Of a stretch of 64,000 nucleotides of DNA, positions 17,758 through 27,052 are shown piece after piece. A program made the position numbers and the translations under genes. The notes beneath the pieces were generated by a model. That model saw nothing but the letters and a program-made list of their open reading frames with translations, did not search any database and was not told the DNA's origin. The first letter of the stretch is position 1. Each line of letters starts with the position of its first letter. Source of the DNA: Pseudomonas sediminis (GTDB lineage: Bacteria > Pseudomonadota > Gammaproteobacteria > Pseudomonadales > Pseudomonadaceae); assembly GCF_002741105.1 (NCBI RefSeq), contig NZ_NIQU01000001.1, positions 248,001-312,000 of the forward strand. Reading direction: 5' to 3'.

Positions 17758-18520
17758 GCACAGCACTCTTATCCTCGCCCTGCTGCTGGCCAGCGGGCAG
17801 ACACTGGCCGAAGGCCAGGTCGACGCAGACGGCTTCACCAATCCGCTGCAGAACCTGCAATTCAACCCTGGGTTGGATCAACAAGAGTTCGAACGCGCCT
17901 CCAGCGACGCCCTGCAGGTCTATGACCCACTGGAGTCGTGGAACCGCCGCGTCTACCACTTCAACTACCGTTTCGATCAGTGGGTGTTCCTGCCCGTGGT
18001 CGACGGCTACCGCTACGTCACGCCCAATCTGGTGCAGACCGGCGTGCACAACTTCTTCAACAACCTCGGCGAGATTCCCACGCTGGTCAACAGCGTGCTG
18101 CAGCTCAAGGGCAAGCGGGCGATGAATAGCACCGCTCGCTTGCTGTTCAACACCATCCTCGGGGTGGGCGGCGTCTGGGACCCAGCGACGAAGATGGGCC
18201 TGCCGCGTCTGAGCGAAGACTTCGGCCAGACGCTGGGTTACTACGGCGTGCCTGCCGGCCCGTACCTGATGCTGCCGCTGCTCGGCCCGTCGAACCTGCG
18301 TGACACAGGTGGCCTGGTGGCAGACTACAGCCTGGAGAATGCGGTCAACTACCTCGATGTGGCCGACGCCAGCCGCAGCAACCCAGGCATTACCGTGCTG
18401 CGCGTGGTCGATACCCGCGCCAACACTGGTTTCCGCTACGGCCAGCTGAACACGCCATTCGAGTACGAGAAGCTGCGCTTCTTCTATCACGAGTCGCGCA
18501 AGTTGAAGATTGCCGACTGA
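17750..18520 (+). CDS. mlaA: MlaA (VacJ) family outer-membrane lipid asymmetry protein
   Basis: 256 residues from a GTG at 17750 with GGAG 7 bases upstream. The MlaA domain is clear: DPLESWNRRVYHFNYRFDQW, followed by the PVVDGYRYVTP, NFFNNLGEIPTLVNSVLQ and RLSEDFGQTLGYYGVPAGPY segments. MlaA removes misplaced phospholipids from the outer leaflet together with OmpC/F and passes them to MlaC. Most MlaA proteins are lipoproteins; here the signal sequence (VVKHSTLILALLLASGQTLA) has no lipobox cysteine, so it may be released by ordinary signal peptidase. It overlaps the preceding hydrolase gene and is followed by a strong hairpin. Confidence 0.9.
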   Translation: MVKHSTLILALLLASGQTLAEGQVDADGFTNPLQNLQFNPGLDQQEFERASSDALQVYDPLESWNRRVYHFNYRFDQWVFLPVVDGYRYVTPNLVQTGVHNFFNNLGEIPTLVNSVLQLKGKRAMNSTARLLFNTILGVGGVWDPATKMGLPRLSEDFGQTLGYYGVPAGPYLMLPLLGPSNLRDTGGLVADYSLENAVNYLDVADASRSNPGITVLRVVDTRANTGFRYGQLNTPFEYEKLRFFYHESRKLKIAD

Positions 18521-18524
18521 GCCA

Positions 18525-18557
18525 GGGTTATGCATCGACTTTATCGATGCATAACCC
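18525..18557 (+). terminator. Intrinsic terminator of the hydrolase-mlaA unit
   Basis: A 14-bp perfect stem (GGGTTATGCATCGA at 18525-18538, its complement at 18544-18557) with loop CTTTA starts 4 bases after the mlaA stop and is followed by the short T-rich GTAAATTTTCC. Confidence 0.82.
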
Positions 18558-18629
18558 GTAAATTTTCCACCCAAATATCGATTCAATGCGACTAGCATGG
18601 CGTCATTCCTACCTTTCAAGGAGCTCGCC

Positions 18630-19484
18630 ATGACCTCGCAACGCCGCGTCATCAGCATCCAGCCCGGCCAACCTGCCTCCGACGGCGCCGGTGTGCGCCT
18701 CAACCGCGTGATCGGCGGCCCCGGCCTGGAGCGCTTCGATCCGTTTCTGATGCTCGACGAGTTTTCCACCGACAATCCCGACGACTACATCGCCGGCTTC
18801 CCGCCGCACCCGCATCGTGGCTTCGAGACCATCACTTACATGCTCGAGGGGCGCATGCGCCATGAGGATCACCTGGGCAACGTCGGTCTGCTCGGCAGCG
18901 GCGGCGTGCAGTGGATGACAGCTGCGCGCGGCATCATCCACAGCGAGATGCCCGAGCAGGAGTCCGGTGCTATGCGCGGCTTCCAGCTGTGGCTCAACCT
19001 GCCAGCAAAGGACAAGCTGGGCGAAGCGGGCTATCGCGACATTCCAGCCAGCGAGATCCCGCGGATCAACACAGCGTCCGGTGCCGAGGTGGTGGTGATC
19101 GCCGGTGAGTTCGATGACGGCGAGACCCGCCAGGCCGGCGCCGTGCAACGCCCGCATACCCAGCCCCAGCTGTTCGACCTGAACCTGCCAGCCGGCAGCC
19201 AGGTTTCACCGCGCCTGGCCGATGGTCAGCGGGTGATGCTCTACGTCTACCAGGGTTTGCTGGAGCTGCCTGGGGCCAGCGCTCAACCGGTCAGTGCCGG
19301 GCACCTGGTGCGCCTGTCCGACGAGGGTGAGCTGCACCTGGCCAGCGCCCAGGGTGCGCGAGTGCTGCTGATCGCCGGCACACCGCTGAACGAGCCCATC
19401 GTCCAGTACGGGCCGTTCGTGATGAACAGCCGCGAGGAAATCGAGCAGGCATTGCGTGATTTTCGCGATGGTGTACTGGCCTGA
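18630..19484 (+). CDS. Pirin family protein
   Basis: 284 residues, bicupin. The N-terminal metal site is seen in PPHPHRGFETITYMLEGRMR and HEDHLG (His/His/His/Glu set), followed by GGVQWMTAARGIIHSE, the family signature, and the C-terminal FGPFVMNSREEIEQA-type ending (here YGPFVMNSREEIEQALRDF). Bacterial pirins bind iron and some act as quercetin dioxygenases or modulate pyruvate metabolism. AAGGAG precedes the ATG at 18630 by 6 bases. Single gene. Confidence 0.94.
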   Translation: MTSQRRVISIQPGQPASDGAGVRLNRVIGGPGLERFDPFLMLDEFSTDNPDDYIAGFPPHPHRGFETITYMLEGRMRHEDHLGNVGLLGSGGVQWMTAARGIIHSEMPEQESGAMRGFQLWLNLPAKDKLGEAGYRDIPASEIPRINTASGAEVVVIAGEFDDGETRQAGAVQRPHTQPQLFDLNLPAGSQVSPRLADGQRVMLYVYQGLLELPGASAQPVSAGHLVRLSDEGELHLASAQGARVLLIAGTPLNEPIVQYGPFVMNSREEIEQALRDFRDGVLA

Positions 19485-19490
19485 GCTGAA

Positions 19491-20672
19491 TCAGGCGGAC
19501 TGGACGACCTCGGTCAAGCCGAGAAAACGGCAGAGGTCGGCCTTGCGCGTCATCGCGTCCTGGTAGCCTAGTTCGATCAGTTCACTGCAATAGCCAGGCT
19601 CGAACAGCAGATAACTGAGCACGCCCGCCCCACCCGCCTTGGTCGCACCCGGCCCGCGCAGAAACAGTCGCAGCGCCCTGGGCAGCTCACGCTGATGGCG
19701 CGCGGCAATCTGATCCAGCGGCTGGCTCGGAGCGATCACCAGCACATCCACCGGATTCAAACCCAGGTTGCGCGGACGCCGCTCCGGCGGCACCAGCGCG
19801 CTCATCTGGTTGAGTCGTTCGAGCAGCTCGATATCGGTTTCCAGGTTGTCGATGAAGGTGCTGTTGAGCATATGCCCACCGATCTGCGCCAGGCTCGGCG
19901 GACGGTTGGCAGGGTTGACCGGAGCAGGCACTTGCGGATCACCGTGCGCGTTGCCGCTGACGCCAATCACCAGCACGCGGCTGGCGCCAAGGTGCAGCGC
20001 GGGGCTGATCGGGGCTGCCTGGCGCACCGCACCGTCACCGAAATATTCGCGGTTGATCTTTACCGGCGGGAAGATCAGCGGGATCGACGCGCTAGCCAGC
20101 AGGTGGTCGAGTTGCAACCGCGTCGGCACACCCACACGGCGGTGGCGGAACCAGGGGTCGATGGTGGCGCGGCCTTGGTAGAAGGTCATTGCCTGACCGC
20201 TTTCGTAGCCGAAGGCCGTCACCGCCACGGCACGCAGCTGGCGATGACGCACCGCCGCCGCGATACCGGAGAAATCCAGCTCGCGCTCCAGCAACTCGCG
20301 CAATGGCGAACTGTCGAGCAAGGCCACCGGCACATCGCGCCCCAGACCAAGCAAGCTGTGTCCAACGAAGCGTGCCGCCTGGCGAAGCACGCCCGGCCAG
20401 TCGCTGCGGTACACCATGTGGGTATGAAAGCCCTGCCAGACCGAGGTCAGGCGCCGTACCGCCTCGCCGAACTGCAGCGCGCCACAGGCCAGGCTGACGG
20501 CATTGATCGCCCCGGCAGAGGTGCCAACTATCACAGGAAAGGGGTTGTGCGAGGCGTCCGGCAACAGGTCGGCAATGGCCGACAGCACACCCACCTGATA
20601 GGCCGCCCGTGCCCCACCACCAGAGAGGATCAACCCGGTAACGGGCGCATCGGGACGAGCAATCACGGTCAT
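19491..20672 (-). CDS. Patatin-like phospholipase
   Basis: 393 residues starting MTVIARPDAPVTGLILSGGG. The patatin domain shows the glycine-rich oxyanion loop SGGGARAAYQVG, the nucleophile elbow GTSAG and the dyad aspartate in FGDGAV, so a Ser/Asp acyl hydrolase is expected. The C-terminal part (LNPVDVLVIAPSQPLDQIA to FLGLTEVVQ) fits the DUF3336-like patatin group of Pseudomonas, possibly membrane-associated. The ATG at 20672 has AGGAT upstream. It sits 35 bases downstream of lpxL on the same strand and may be cotranscribed with it, linking both to membrane lipid metabolism. Confidence 0.9.
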   Translation of the reverse strand: MTVIARPDAPVTGLILSGGGARAAYQVGVLSAIADLLPDASHNPFPVIVGTSAGAINAVSLACGALQFGEAVRRLTSVWQGFHTHMVYRSDWPGVLRQAARFVGHSLLGLGRDVPVALLDSSPLRELLERELDFSGIAAAVRHRQLRAVAVTAFGYESGQAMTFYQGRATIDPWFRHRRVGVPTRLQLDHLLASASIPLIFPPVKINREYFGDGAVRQAAPISPALHLGASRVLVIGVSGNAHGDPQVPAPVNPANRPPSLAQIGGHMLNSTFIDNLETDIELLERLNQMSALVPPERRPRNLGLNPVDVLVIAPSQPLDQIAARHQRELPRALRLFLRGPGATKAGGAGVLSYLLFEPGYCSELIELGYQDAMTRKADLCRFLGLTEVVQSA

Positions 20673-20707
20673 CAGGCGATCCTGTTTTTCGTTGCAGTAT
20701 AGATGGA

Positions 20708-21640
20708 CTACGCGCGCTTTCCGTACAGCTTCGGCTCGCCCTCGGGACGCGTCTTGAAGCGACGGTGCGCCCACAGGTACTGCTCCGGACAGGTGCTGAT
20801 CGCCTGCTCGACCCACTGGTTGATACGCAGGCAATCGGCCTCTTCGCTTTCACCCGGGAAGCCTTCGAGCGGCGGATGGATCACCAGGCGATAACCGCTG
20901 CCATCGGCCAAACGCTGCTGAGTGAACGGCACCACACGCGCCTTGCCCAGGCGAGCGAACTTGGTAGTGGCGGTAACCGTCGCCGCCTGGATGCCGAACA
21001 ACGGCACGAAAATGCTCTGCTTGCGACCGTAATCCTGATCCGGCGCATACCAGATGGCGCGACCGGCACGCAGCACCTTGAGCATCGCTCGAATATCCTC
21101 GCGCTCGATGGCGGTGGCATCGAGGTTATGGCGCTCGCGGCCACGACGCTGGATGAAGTCGAACAATGGGTTGTCGTGCTCGCGGTACATGCCGTCGATG
21201 GTGTGCAACTGGCCGAGCAGCGCGGCACCGATCTCCAGGGTGGTGAAGTGCACCGCCATGAGGATCACGCCCTGCCCTTCGGCTTGCGCCTGCTGCAGAT
21301 GCTCGAGGCCTTCGACGTGCGCCAGGCGAGCCAGGCGCGCCTTGGGCCACCACCAACTCATGGCCATCTCGAAGAAGGCGATGCCGGTGGAAGCGAAGTT
21401 TTCCTTGAGCAAACGCTCGCGCTCAGCGGTGCTCTTGCCAGGAAAGCACAGCTCCAGATTGCGCGCAGCGATCTGCCGACGCGAGCTGGCCGTGCGGTAC
21501 ATCAGCCAGCCCAGTGCCCGCCCCAGTCTCAACTGCAAGCCATAAGGCAACTGCACCACCAGCCACAGCAGCCCAAAGCCAAGCCACAGCGGCCAGAAGC
21601 GCGGATGAAGAAAATAGGCGCGAAAGCGGGGGCGATCCAT
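20708..21640 (-). CDS. lpxL: Lipid A biosynthesis lauroyl acyltransferase (LpxL/HtrB)
   Basis: 310 residues. One N-terminal transmembrane helix (near 20-40) is followed by the LPLAT domain with the HX4E catalytic motif HFTTLE, and by downstream segments MYREHDNPLFDFIQRRGRER and WYAPDQDYGRKQSIFVPLFG that are diagnostic of LpxL/LpxP enzymes. It transfers a secondary acyl chain to Kdo2-lipid IVA at the inner membrane. The ATG at 21640 follows GGAAA. Divergent from minC across about 217 bases, the same arrangement I recall for P. aeruginosa. Confidence 0.93.
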   Translation of the reverse strand: MDRPRFRAYFLHPRFWPLWLGFGLLWLVVQLPYGLQLRLGRALGWLMYRTASSRRQIAARNLELCFPGKSTAERERLLKENFASTGIAFFEMAMSWWWPKARLARLAHVEGLEHLQQAQAEGQGVILMAVHFTTLEIGAALLGQLHTIDGMYREHDNPLFDFIQRRGRERHNLDATAIEREDIRAMLKVLRAGRAIWYAPDQDYGRKQSIFVPLFGIQAATVTATTKFARLGKARVVPFTQQRLADGSGYRLVIHPPLEGFPGESEEADCLRINQWVEQAISTCPEQYLWAHRRFKTRPEGEPKLYGKRA

Positions 21641-21857
21641 GAAAGGTTTCCGATCACTTACAAAGCCGCGCATTCTAACGCAGTTTGCCCGACCGGCTCG
21701 CTGGCATCACAGCCGTCAGAGCAGGTCACGACAGCGAATCGACAGCCAAGCTTTCACCTCGACCCTGCCTGGCTGACGCACGTGGCTTGCGGCATGCGGG
21801 CTATCTCGTTATAAGTCCGGGCATCTTTCGACTCGCCAGAAGGCCCATCGCACCACC

Positions 21858-22586
21858 ATGAGCCAAGCCGACCTCCTCGCCCAAGACCCCGTATTCCAGC
21901 TCAAGGGCAGTATGCTCGCCATCACCGTGATGGAACTGGCGCACAACGACCTCGAACGCCTCGACGCGCAACTGACGGAAAAAGTCGCCCAGGCCCCGGC
22001 CTTCTTCAGCAACACGCCGCTGGTGCTGGCGCTGGACAAATTGCCGGAGGGCGAAGGCGAGCTGGACCTGGCCGAGCTGATGGCCGTCTGCCGCCGCCAC
22101 GGCCTGCGTACCCTGGCCATCCGCGCCTCACGTGAAAGCGACGTTGCCGCGGCCGAAGCCATGGATCTGCCAGTCCTGCCGCCATCCGGCGCACGCGAAC
22201 GCCCTCTCGATCCTGCGCCGAAAAAAATCGAAGAAAAGTCCGCCGAACCCGAGCACAAACCCAGCCGCATCATCACTAGCCCGGTGCGCGGCGGGCAGCA
22301 GGTCTATGCCCAGGGTGGCGATCTGATCGTGCTGGCGCCGGTCAGCGCCGGGGCGGAACTTCTCGCCGATGGCAACATCCATGTTTACGCGCCCATGCGC
22401 GGCCGCGCTCTGGCGGGCATCAAGGGCAACACCAAGGCACGGATTTTCTGTCAGCAAATGGGCGCCGAAATGCTGTCGATCGCCGGCCATTACAAGGTCG
22501 CCGAAGACCTGCGCCGCGACCCGCTGTGGGGCGATGCGATACAGGTCAGTCTGTCGGGTGACGTGTTGAACATCACCCGCCTTTAA
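21858..22586 (+). CDS. minC: Septum site-determining protein MinC
   Basis: 242 residues. The N-terminal domain ([16 protein letters not shown] to about residue 105) inhibits FtsZ. A charged linker with [17 protein letters not shown] separates it from the C-terminal beta-helix ([39 protein letters not shown]) that dimerises and binds MinD. It blocks Z-ring formation near the poles. First gene of minCDE. Confidence 0.96.
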   Translation: MSQADLLAQDPVFQLKGSMLAITVMELAHNDLERLDAQLTEKVAQAPAFFSNTPLVLALDKLPEGEGELDLAELMAVCRRHGLRTLAIRASRESDVAAAEAMDLPVLPPSGARERPLDPAPKKIEEKSAEPEHKPSRIITSPVRGGQQVYAQGGDLIVLAPVSAGAELLADGNIHVYAPMRGRALAGIKGNTKARIFCQQMGAEMLSIAGHYKVAEDLRRDPLWGDAIQVSLSGDVLNITRL

Positions 22587-22685
22587 CGGATACTTCCGCC
22601 ACTTTTTACGGACACAAAAAGGGCATCTGGAAGCCTCGAATGGCCTCAGATTCCCGCGTTTTTTAATTTTTTGGGGTGAATCACC

Positions 22686-23501
22686 TTGGCCAAGATCCTC
22701 GTAGTCACTTCCGGCAAAGGTGGCGTCGGTAAAACCACCACCAGCGCTGCCATCGGTACCGGTCTCGCCCTGCGCGGCCACAAGACCGTCATCGTCGACT
22801 TCGACGTCGGCCTGCGTAACCTCGACCTGATCATGGGCTGCGAACGCCGCGTGGTGTACGACTTCGTCAACGTCGTCAACGGCGAAGCCACCCTGACCCA
22901 GGCCCTGATCAAGGACAAGCGCCTCGAGAACCTCTACGTGCTGGCCGCCAGCCAGACCCGTGACAAGGACGCCCTGACCCTGGAAGGCGTCGAGAAGGTC
23001 ATCTCCGAGCTGTCGCAGAATTTCGAATACGTGGTCTGCGACTCGCCGGCCGGTATCGAGAAGGGTGCACACCTGGCGATGTATTTCGCCGACGAAGCCA
23101 TCGTCGTGACCAACCCGGAAGTGTCCTCAGTACGTGACTCCGACCGCATGCTCGGCCTGCTGGCGAGCAAGTCGCGCCGCGCCGAGAAAGGCGAAGAGCC
23201 GATCAAGGAACACCTGCTGCTGACCCGCTACAACCCCGAGCGAGTCACCAAGGGCGAAATGCTCGGCGTCGAAGACGTCGAGGAAATCCTCGCCATCCGC
23301 CTGCTCGGCGTGATCCCCGAATCCCAGGCCGTGCTCAAGGCATCCAACCAGGGCATCCCGGTCATCCTCGATGACCAAAGCGATGCCGGCCAGGCCTACA
23401 GCGACGCTGTTGATCGCCTGCTTGGCAAGGAAGTCGCGCACCGCTTCCTGGATGTGAAGAAGCAGGGCTTCCTGCAGCGCCTGTTTGGAGGTCGAGAATG
23501 A
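22686..23501 (+). CDS. minD: Septum site-determining ATPase MinD
   Basis: 271 residues. The deviant Walker A motif [10 protein letters not shown] lies at residues 10-19, and [13 protein letters not shown] and [10 protein letters not shown] are the switch regions. The C-terminal amphipathic membrane-targeting helix ([10 protein letters not shown]) is present. MinD binds membrane in its ATP form, recruits MinC and is released by MinE. The start is a TTG at 22686, with GGGGTGA upstream; it gives the conserved N terminus [13 protein letters not shown]. It overlaps minE by 4 bases. Confidence 0.97.
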   Translation: MAKILVVTSGKGGVGKTTTSAAIGTGLALRGHKTVIVDFDVGLRNLDLIMGCERRVVYDFVNVVNGEATLTQALIKDKRLENLYVLAASQTRDKDALTLEGVEKVISELSQNFEYVVCDSPAGIEKGAHLAMYFADEAIVVTNPEVSSVRDSDRMLGLLASKSRRAEKGEEPIKEHLLLTRYNPERVTKGEMLGVEDVEEILAIRLLGVIPESQAVLKASNQGIPVILDDQSDAGQAYSDAVDRLLGKEVAHRFLDVKKQGFLQRLFGGRE

Positions 23502-23752
23502 ATATTTTTGACTTCTTGCGTTCGCGCAAGAAGGAAACCACCGCATCCATCGCCAAAGAGCGCCTGCAGATCATCGTTGCCCACGAACGCGGCCAGCGTA
23601 CTCAGCCGGACTACCTGCCTGCCCTGCAGCAGGAGTTGGTGGAAGTGATCCGCAAGTACGTCAACATCGACTCTGACCAGGTACAGGTTGCACTGGAAAA
23701 CCAGGGCAGCTGCTCGATTCTGGAGTTGAACATCACTCTGCCGGATCGTTAA
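23498..23752 (+). CDS. minE: Cell division topological specificity factor MinE
   Basis: 84 residues. The N-terminal amphipathic and MinD-binding part is [20 protein letters not shown] followed by [11 protein letters not shown]; the C-terminal beta-rich topological specificity domain ends ILELNITLP. MinE stimulates MinD ATPase and drives pole-to-pole oscillation. The ATG overlaps the minD stop (ATGA), and GGAGG lies upstream. Followed by an intrinsic terminator. Confidence 0.97.
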   Translation: MNIFDFLRSRKKETTASIAKERLQIIVAHERGQRTQPDYLPALQQELVEVIRKYVNIDSDQVQVALENQGSCSILELNITLPDR

Positions 23753-23770
23753 TCGAGTCCAGTTGCGCTC

Positions 23771-23798
23771 ACGGCGGCTTCGGCCGCCGTGTTTATTT
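23771..23798 (+). terminator. Intrinsic terminator of minCDE
   Basis: An 8-bp stem (ACGGCGGC at 23771-23778, GCCGCCGT at 23783-23790) with a stable TTCG loop, followed by GTTTATTT, starts 18 bases past the minE stop. Confidence 0.88.
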
Positions 23799-23813
23799 GT
23801 AGCAACACGCACC

Positions 23814-23880
23814 TGTAGGAGCGGATTCATCCGCGAAGCTTCTTCAGGCAAACAGCATCGCGGATAAATCCTCTCCTACA
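23814..23880. repeat. Inverted pair of REP-like elements
   Basis: TGTAGGAGCGGATTCATCCG (from 23814) and its near-complement ending in CTCTCCTACA at 23880 face each other, each with its own internal palindrome (GCGGATtcATCCGC and CGCGGAT..ATCC). This is the common Pseudomonas REP pattern arranged as a two-copy inverted cluster. It occupies the gap between the minCDE terminator and rluA. Confidence 0.88.
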
Positions 23881-23894
23881 CCAGCCCACACACC

Positions 23895-24530
23895 ATGCCG
23901 CTTAGCCAAATCGAAATTCTCCACCAGGACGCCGCCTTGCTGGTGATCAACAAGCCCACCCTGCTGCTGTCGGTGCCCGGCCGCGCCGATGACAACAAGG
24001 ATTGCCTGGTCACCCGCCTGCAGGAAAACGGCTACCCCGAGGCGCGCATCGTCCATCGGCTGGACTGGGAAACCTCCGGCATCATCGTCCTGGCTCGCGA
24101 TGCCGACAGCCACCGCGAGCTGTCGCGCCAGTTCCACGACCGCGAAACCGAGAAAGCCTACACCGCCCTGTGCTGGGGCCAGCCGCAGGCCGACAGCGGT
24201 AGTATCGATCTACCGCTGCGCTATGACCCACCGACCAAGCCACGCCATGTCGTCGACCATGAACAGGGTAAACACGCCCTGACCCACTGGCGCATCATCG
24301 AGCGCTGCGGCGACTGGTGCCGGGTCGAGCTCACGCCCATCACCGGACGCTCGCACCAGTTGCGCGTGCATATGCTGTCCATCGGTCATCCGCTGCTGGG
24401 CGATCGTCTCTACGCCCATGGGCAGGCCCTGGCCGCGCATGAGCGCCTGTGCCTGCACGCCAGCATGCTCGCCCTCACTCACCCGCAAACGGGCGAGCGC
24501 CTGCGCTTCGAGTGCCCAGCGCCGTTCTGA
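23895..24530 (+). CDS. rluA: RluA family pseudouridine synthase
   Basis: 211 residues, the size of E. coli RluA (219). The catalytic aspartate is in the HRLDWETSGI motif, and KPTLLLSVPGR, EKAYTALCWG, TPITGRSHQLRVHM and PLLGDRLY are family blocks. There is no S4 domain, as in RluA, which modifies U746 of 23S rRNA and U32 of some tRNAs. The ATG at 23895 lacks a strong Shine-Dalgarno; a REP pair lies just upstream. Position between minE and apeB matches the order I recall in P. aeruginosa. Confidence 0.93.
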   Translation: MPLSQIEILHQDAALLVINKPTLLLSVPGRADDNKDCLVTRLQENGYPEARIVHRLDWETSGIIVLARDADSHRELSRQFHDRETEKAYTALCWGQPQADSGSIDLPLRYDPPTKPRHVVDHEQGKHALTHWRIIERCGDWCRVELTPITGRSHQLRVHMLSIGHPLLGDRLYAHGQALAAHERLCLHASMLALTHPQTGERLRFECPAPF

Positions 24531-24550
24531 TAGCTCCCGCCCCCACGCCC

Positions 24551-24622
24551 CGTAGGGTACGCAATGCGCACCAGCAAAGGCGACGGGGCGATCTCAGACC
24601 GCAAACGCACAGCGCACCCTAC
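24551..24622. repeat. Imperfect inverted intergenic repeat (GTAGGGTRCGC type)
   Basis: CGTAGGGTACGCAATGCGCA (from 24551) is imperfectly complementary to CGCACAGCGCACCCTAC (24606-24622). These 'GTAGGGTGCGC' sequences recur between genes in many proteobacteria. The pair flanks about 35 bases with no coding potential, between rluA and apeB. Confidence 0.62.
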
Positions 24623-24720
24623 CCGCGGATAGTCTGAAACTATCGCCCCCAAACAAGTGCGCAGCCGGCACAGCGCGATGCAAATTGGTTACACTCGCGC
24701 CATCGTTGCCCGGAGTCCCT

Positions 24721-26010
24721 ATGCGCGAAGAACTGATCCAAGGCTTGCTCGATTTTCTCAACGCCTCGCCGACGCCTTTCCATGCCACCACCAGCCTGGC
24801 CATGCGCCTGGAAGCCGCGGGTTACCGCCATCTAGACGAACGCGCGCCCTGGCAGACCGAAGCCGGCGGCCGTTACTACGTGACCCGCAACGACTCCTCG
24901 ATCATCGCTTTCAAGCTGGGCAAGCGCCCGGCCGTCGATGGCGGCATTCGCCTGGTCGGTGCCCATACCGACAGCCCCTGCCTGCGCGTCAAGCCAAATC
25001 CGGAACTACAGCGCCAGGGCTTCTTCCAACTCGGCGTGGAAGTCTACGGCGGCGCCCTGCTCGCCCCCTGGTTCGACCGCGACCTGTCGCTGGCTGGCCG
25101 CGTGACCTACCGCCGCGACGGCAAGGTCGAAAGCCAACTGATCGACTTCTACCAGCCCATCGCCGTGATCCCCAGCCTGGCCATTCACCTCAATCGTGAA
25201 GCCAACCAGGGCTGGGCGATCAACCCGCAGAACGAACTGCCGCCGATCTTGGCCCAACTCGCCAGCAGTGAAACCGCCGATTTCCGCGCCCTGCTCGCCG
25301 AGCAGTTGGCCATGGAGCACGACTTCAACCCGGACGCGGTGCTGGACTACGAACTGAGCTTCTATGACACCCAGAGCGCTGCCATCGTCGGCCTCAACCA
25401 GGATTTCATTGCCAGCGCCCGCCTGGACAACCTACTGTCCTGTTACGCCGGCCTGCAGGCACTGATCGAGTCCGATGACGAGGAAACCTGCGTACTGGTC
25501 TGCACCGACCACGAAGAAGTCGGCTCCTGCTCCGCCTGTGGCGCCGACGGCCCCTTCCTCGAACAGGTGCTGCGCCGCGTACTACCTGGCGGCGATGCTT
25601 TCGTTCGCACTATCCAGCGCTCGCTGCTGGTGTCGGCGGACAACGCTCACGGCGTACACCCCAACTACGCTGACAAGCACGACGGCAACCACGGGCCCAA
25701 GCTCAACGCTGGCCCGGTGATCAAGATCAACAGCAACCAGCGCTACGCCACCAACAGCGAGACCGCCGGTTTCTTCCGCCACCTGTGCCTGGAAAACGAA
25801 GTGCCGGTGCAGAGTTTCGTGGTGCGCAGCGACATGGGCTGCGGCTCCACCATTGGTCCGATCACCGCCAGCCAGCTCGGCGTGCGCACGGTCGACATCG
25901 GCCTGCCCACCTTCGCCATGCACTCGATCCGCGAACTGGCCGGCAGCCATGATCTGGATCACCTGGTGAAAGTGCTGACCGCCTTCTATTCCAGCCCTGA
26001 ACTCCCTTGA
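24721..26010 (+). CDS. apeB: M18 family aminopeptidase ApeB
   Basis: 429 residues. M18 (aspartyl aminopeptidase-like) metallopeptidase motifs are complete: [13 protein letters not shown] (first zinc histidine), [16 protein letters not shown] (bridging Asp), TDHEEVGS (catalytic and metal Glu) and [13 protein letters not shown] (C-terminal His). It releases N-terminal, preferentially acidic residues from peptides in the cytoplasm. The ATG at 24721 has GGAG 5 bases upstream, so the longer in-frame opening at 24685 is not used. Followed 14 bases later by gmhA on the same strand. Confidence 0.95.
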   Translation: MREELIQGLLDFLNASPTPFHATTSLAMRLEAAGYRHLDERAPWQTEAGGRYYVTRNDSSIIAFKLGKRPAVDGGIRLVGAHTDSPCLRVKPNPELQRQGFFQLGVEVYGGALLAPWFDRDLSLAGRVTYRRDGKVESQLIDFYQPIAVIPSLAIHLNREANQGWAINPQNELPPILAQLASSETADFRALLAEQLAMEHDFNPDAVLDYELSFYDTQSAAIVGLNQDFIASARLDNLLSCYAGLQALIESDDEETCVLVCTDHEEVGSCSACGADGPFLEQVLRRVLPGGDAFVRTIQRSLLVSADNAHGVHPNYADKHDGNHGPKLNAGPVIKINSNQRYATNSETAGFFRHLCLENEVPVQSFVVRSDMGCGSTIGPITASQLGVRTVDIGLPTFAMHSIRELAGSHDLDHLVKVLTAFYSSPELP

Positions 26011-26024
26011 GGTTCTGAGACGCG

Positions 26025-26612
26025 ATGATCGAACATATCCGCAACAGCCTGCAGGAAGCCCAGCGCGCGCTGGAGGCCTTCCTCGCCAACGAGCAGACCC
26101 TGGGCAACATCCAGAAGGCCGCTGAACTGCTGGTCGAGAGTTTCGAGAACAAGGGCAAGGCCTTTTCCTGCGGTAATGGCGGCTCGATGTGCGACGCCAT
26201 GCACTTCGCCGAGGAACTGACCGGGCGCTACCGCAAGAACCGTCCCGGCATCGCCGCCGTGTCGATCAGCGACCCCAGCCATATCAGTTGTGTGGCCAAC
26301 GACTTCGGCTACGACTTCATCTTCTCGCGCTACATCGAGTCCCATGGCCGCGCAGGAGACGTGTTGATCGCCATCAGCACCAGCGGCAAGAGCCCGAACG
26401 TGGTCAAGGCCGCCGAAGCGGCCAAGACGCTGGGCGTGAAGGTGATCGCCCTGACCGGCAAGCCCGGCTCACTGCTGGAAAGCCTGGCCGACGTGTGCAT
26501 CTGTGCCCCGGGCGGCGACTTCGCAGACCGTGTGCAGGAGCTGCACATCAAGACCCTGCACATCCTCATCGAGCTGATCGAGCGCAAGCTGAGCCCGCAG
26601 AACTACGCCTGA
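26025..26612 (+). CDS. gmhA: Phosphoheptose (sedoheptulose-7-phosphate) isomerase, SIS domain
   Basis: 195 residues. It aligns by eye with GmhA over its length: [19 protein letters not shown], the [18 protein letters not shown] block, and [16 protein letters not shown] (phosphosugar binding). GmhA makes D-glycero-D-manno-heptose 7-phosphate for LPS inner core. A zinc-binding histidine is present in [20 protein letters not shown] DiaA-type replication factor of the same fold is an alternative, but the ELTGRY and HISCVAND matches favour GmhA. It lies 14 bases behind apeB. Confidence 0.85.
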   Translation: MIEHIRNSLQEAQRALEAFLANEQTLGNIQKAAELLVESFENKGKAFSCGNGGSMCDAMHFAEELTGRYRKNRPGIAAVSISDPSHISCVANDFGYDFIFSRYIESHGRAGDVLIAISTSGKSPNVVKAAEAAKTLGVKVIALTGKPGSLLESLADVCICAPGGDFADRVQELHIKTLHILIELIERKLSPQNYA

Positions 26613-26630
26613 GCCCGCCAGCGTTGCTCG

Positions 26631-27050
26631 CTAGCGGTCGATCACCTGCCCGCGCATCGGCGCCAGCCGTGCTAGCAGCCGGTTCTGCGCCGGCGTCGGC
26701 ACGCCCTCGGCGTTCATCGCGTCCTGCAGGTGCTCGACCAGGGCATTGAAGTCGCTCGGGGTCAGCCGCAACCCCTTGTGACTCTCCTCCATGCTGTCGC
26801 CGGTGTAGACGCAGGGGCCGCCACTCTCGAAGCACAGCTGCTCGATCAGCTTCGCCCGCAAACGCTCGATGTCGATGTTGAGAAAGTGCCGGGCAATGCG
26901 AGGGTCGCGCGCGGAGTCCAGCAGCATGCCTTCGACGATCCGCACGATACCGGGCTCCTCGCCCAAGGCGCGGTACAGGCCATCATCACGTGGGGGCTGC
27001 TGGGCGCAGGCAACCAGCAGCAGAGACAAGCAGAACAACACCAGGCGCAT
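26631..27050 (-). CDS. Group 1 truncated hemoglobin-like lipoprotein
   Basis: 139 residues. The N terminus MRLVLFCLSLLLVAC has a lipobox with Cys15, so the mature protein should be lipid-anchored in the periplasm, unusual for truncated globins. The globin part has the group 1 pattern: LYRALGEEPGIVRIVEGML (helices A/B), CFESGGPCVYTGDSM and the proximal histidine H91 in EESHKGLRLTPSDFNALVEHL. It should bind haem and O2, NO or a similar ligand. Last gene of a four-gene minus operon, 2 bases after the DUF3034 gene. Confidence 0.87.
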   Translation of the reverse strand: MRLVLFCLSLLLVACAQQPPRDDGLYRALGEEPGIVRIVEGMLLDSARDPRIARHFLNIDIERLRAKLIEQLCFESGGPCVYTGDSMEESHKGLRLTPSDFNALVEHLQDAMNAEGVPTPAQNRLLARLAPMRGQVIDR

Positions 27051-27052
27051 GC

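Noticed and set aside
21670..21690. AACGCAG between lpxL and minC as a fourth copy of the structured repeat
   Set aside because: The other boxes (CAAGGC, TGAGCA) and the paired arms are absent.
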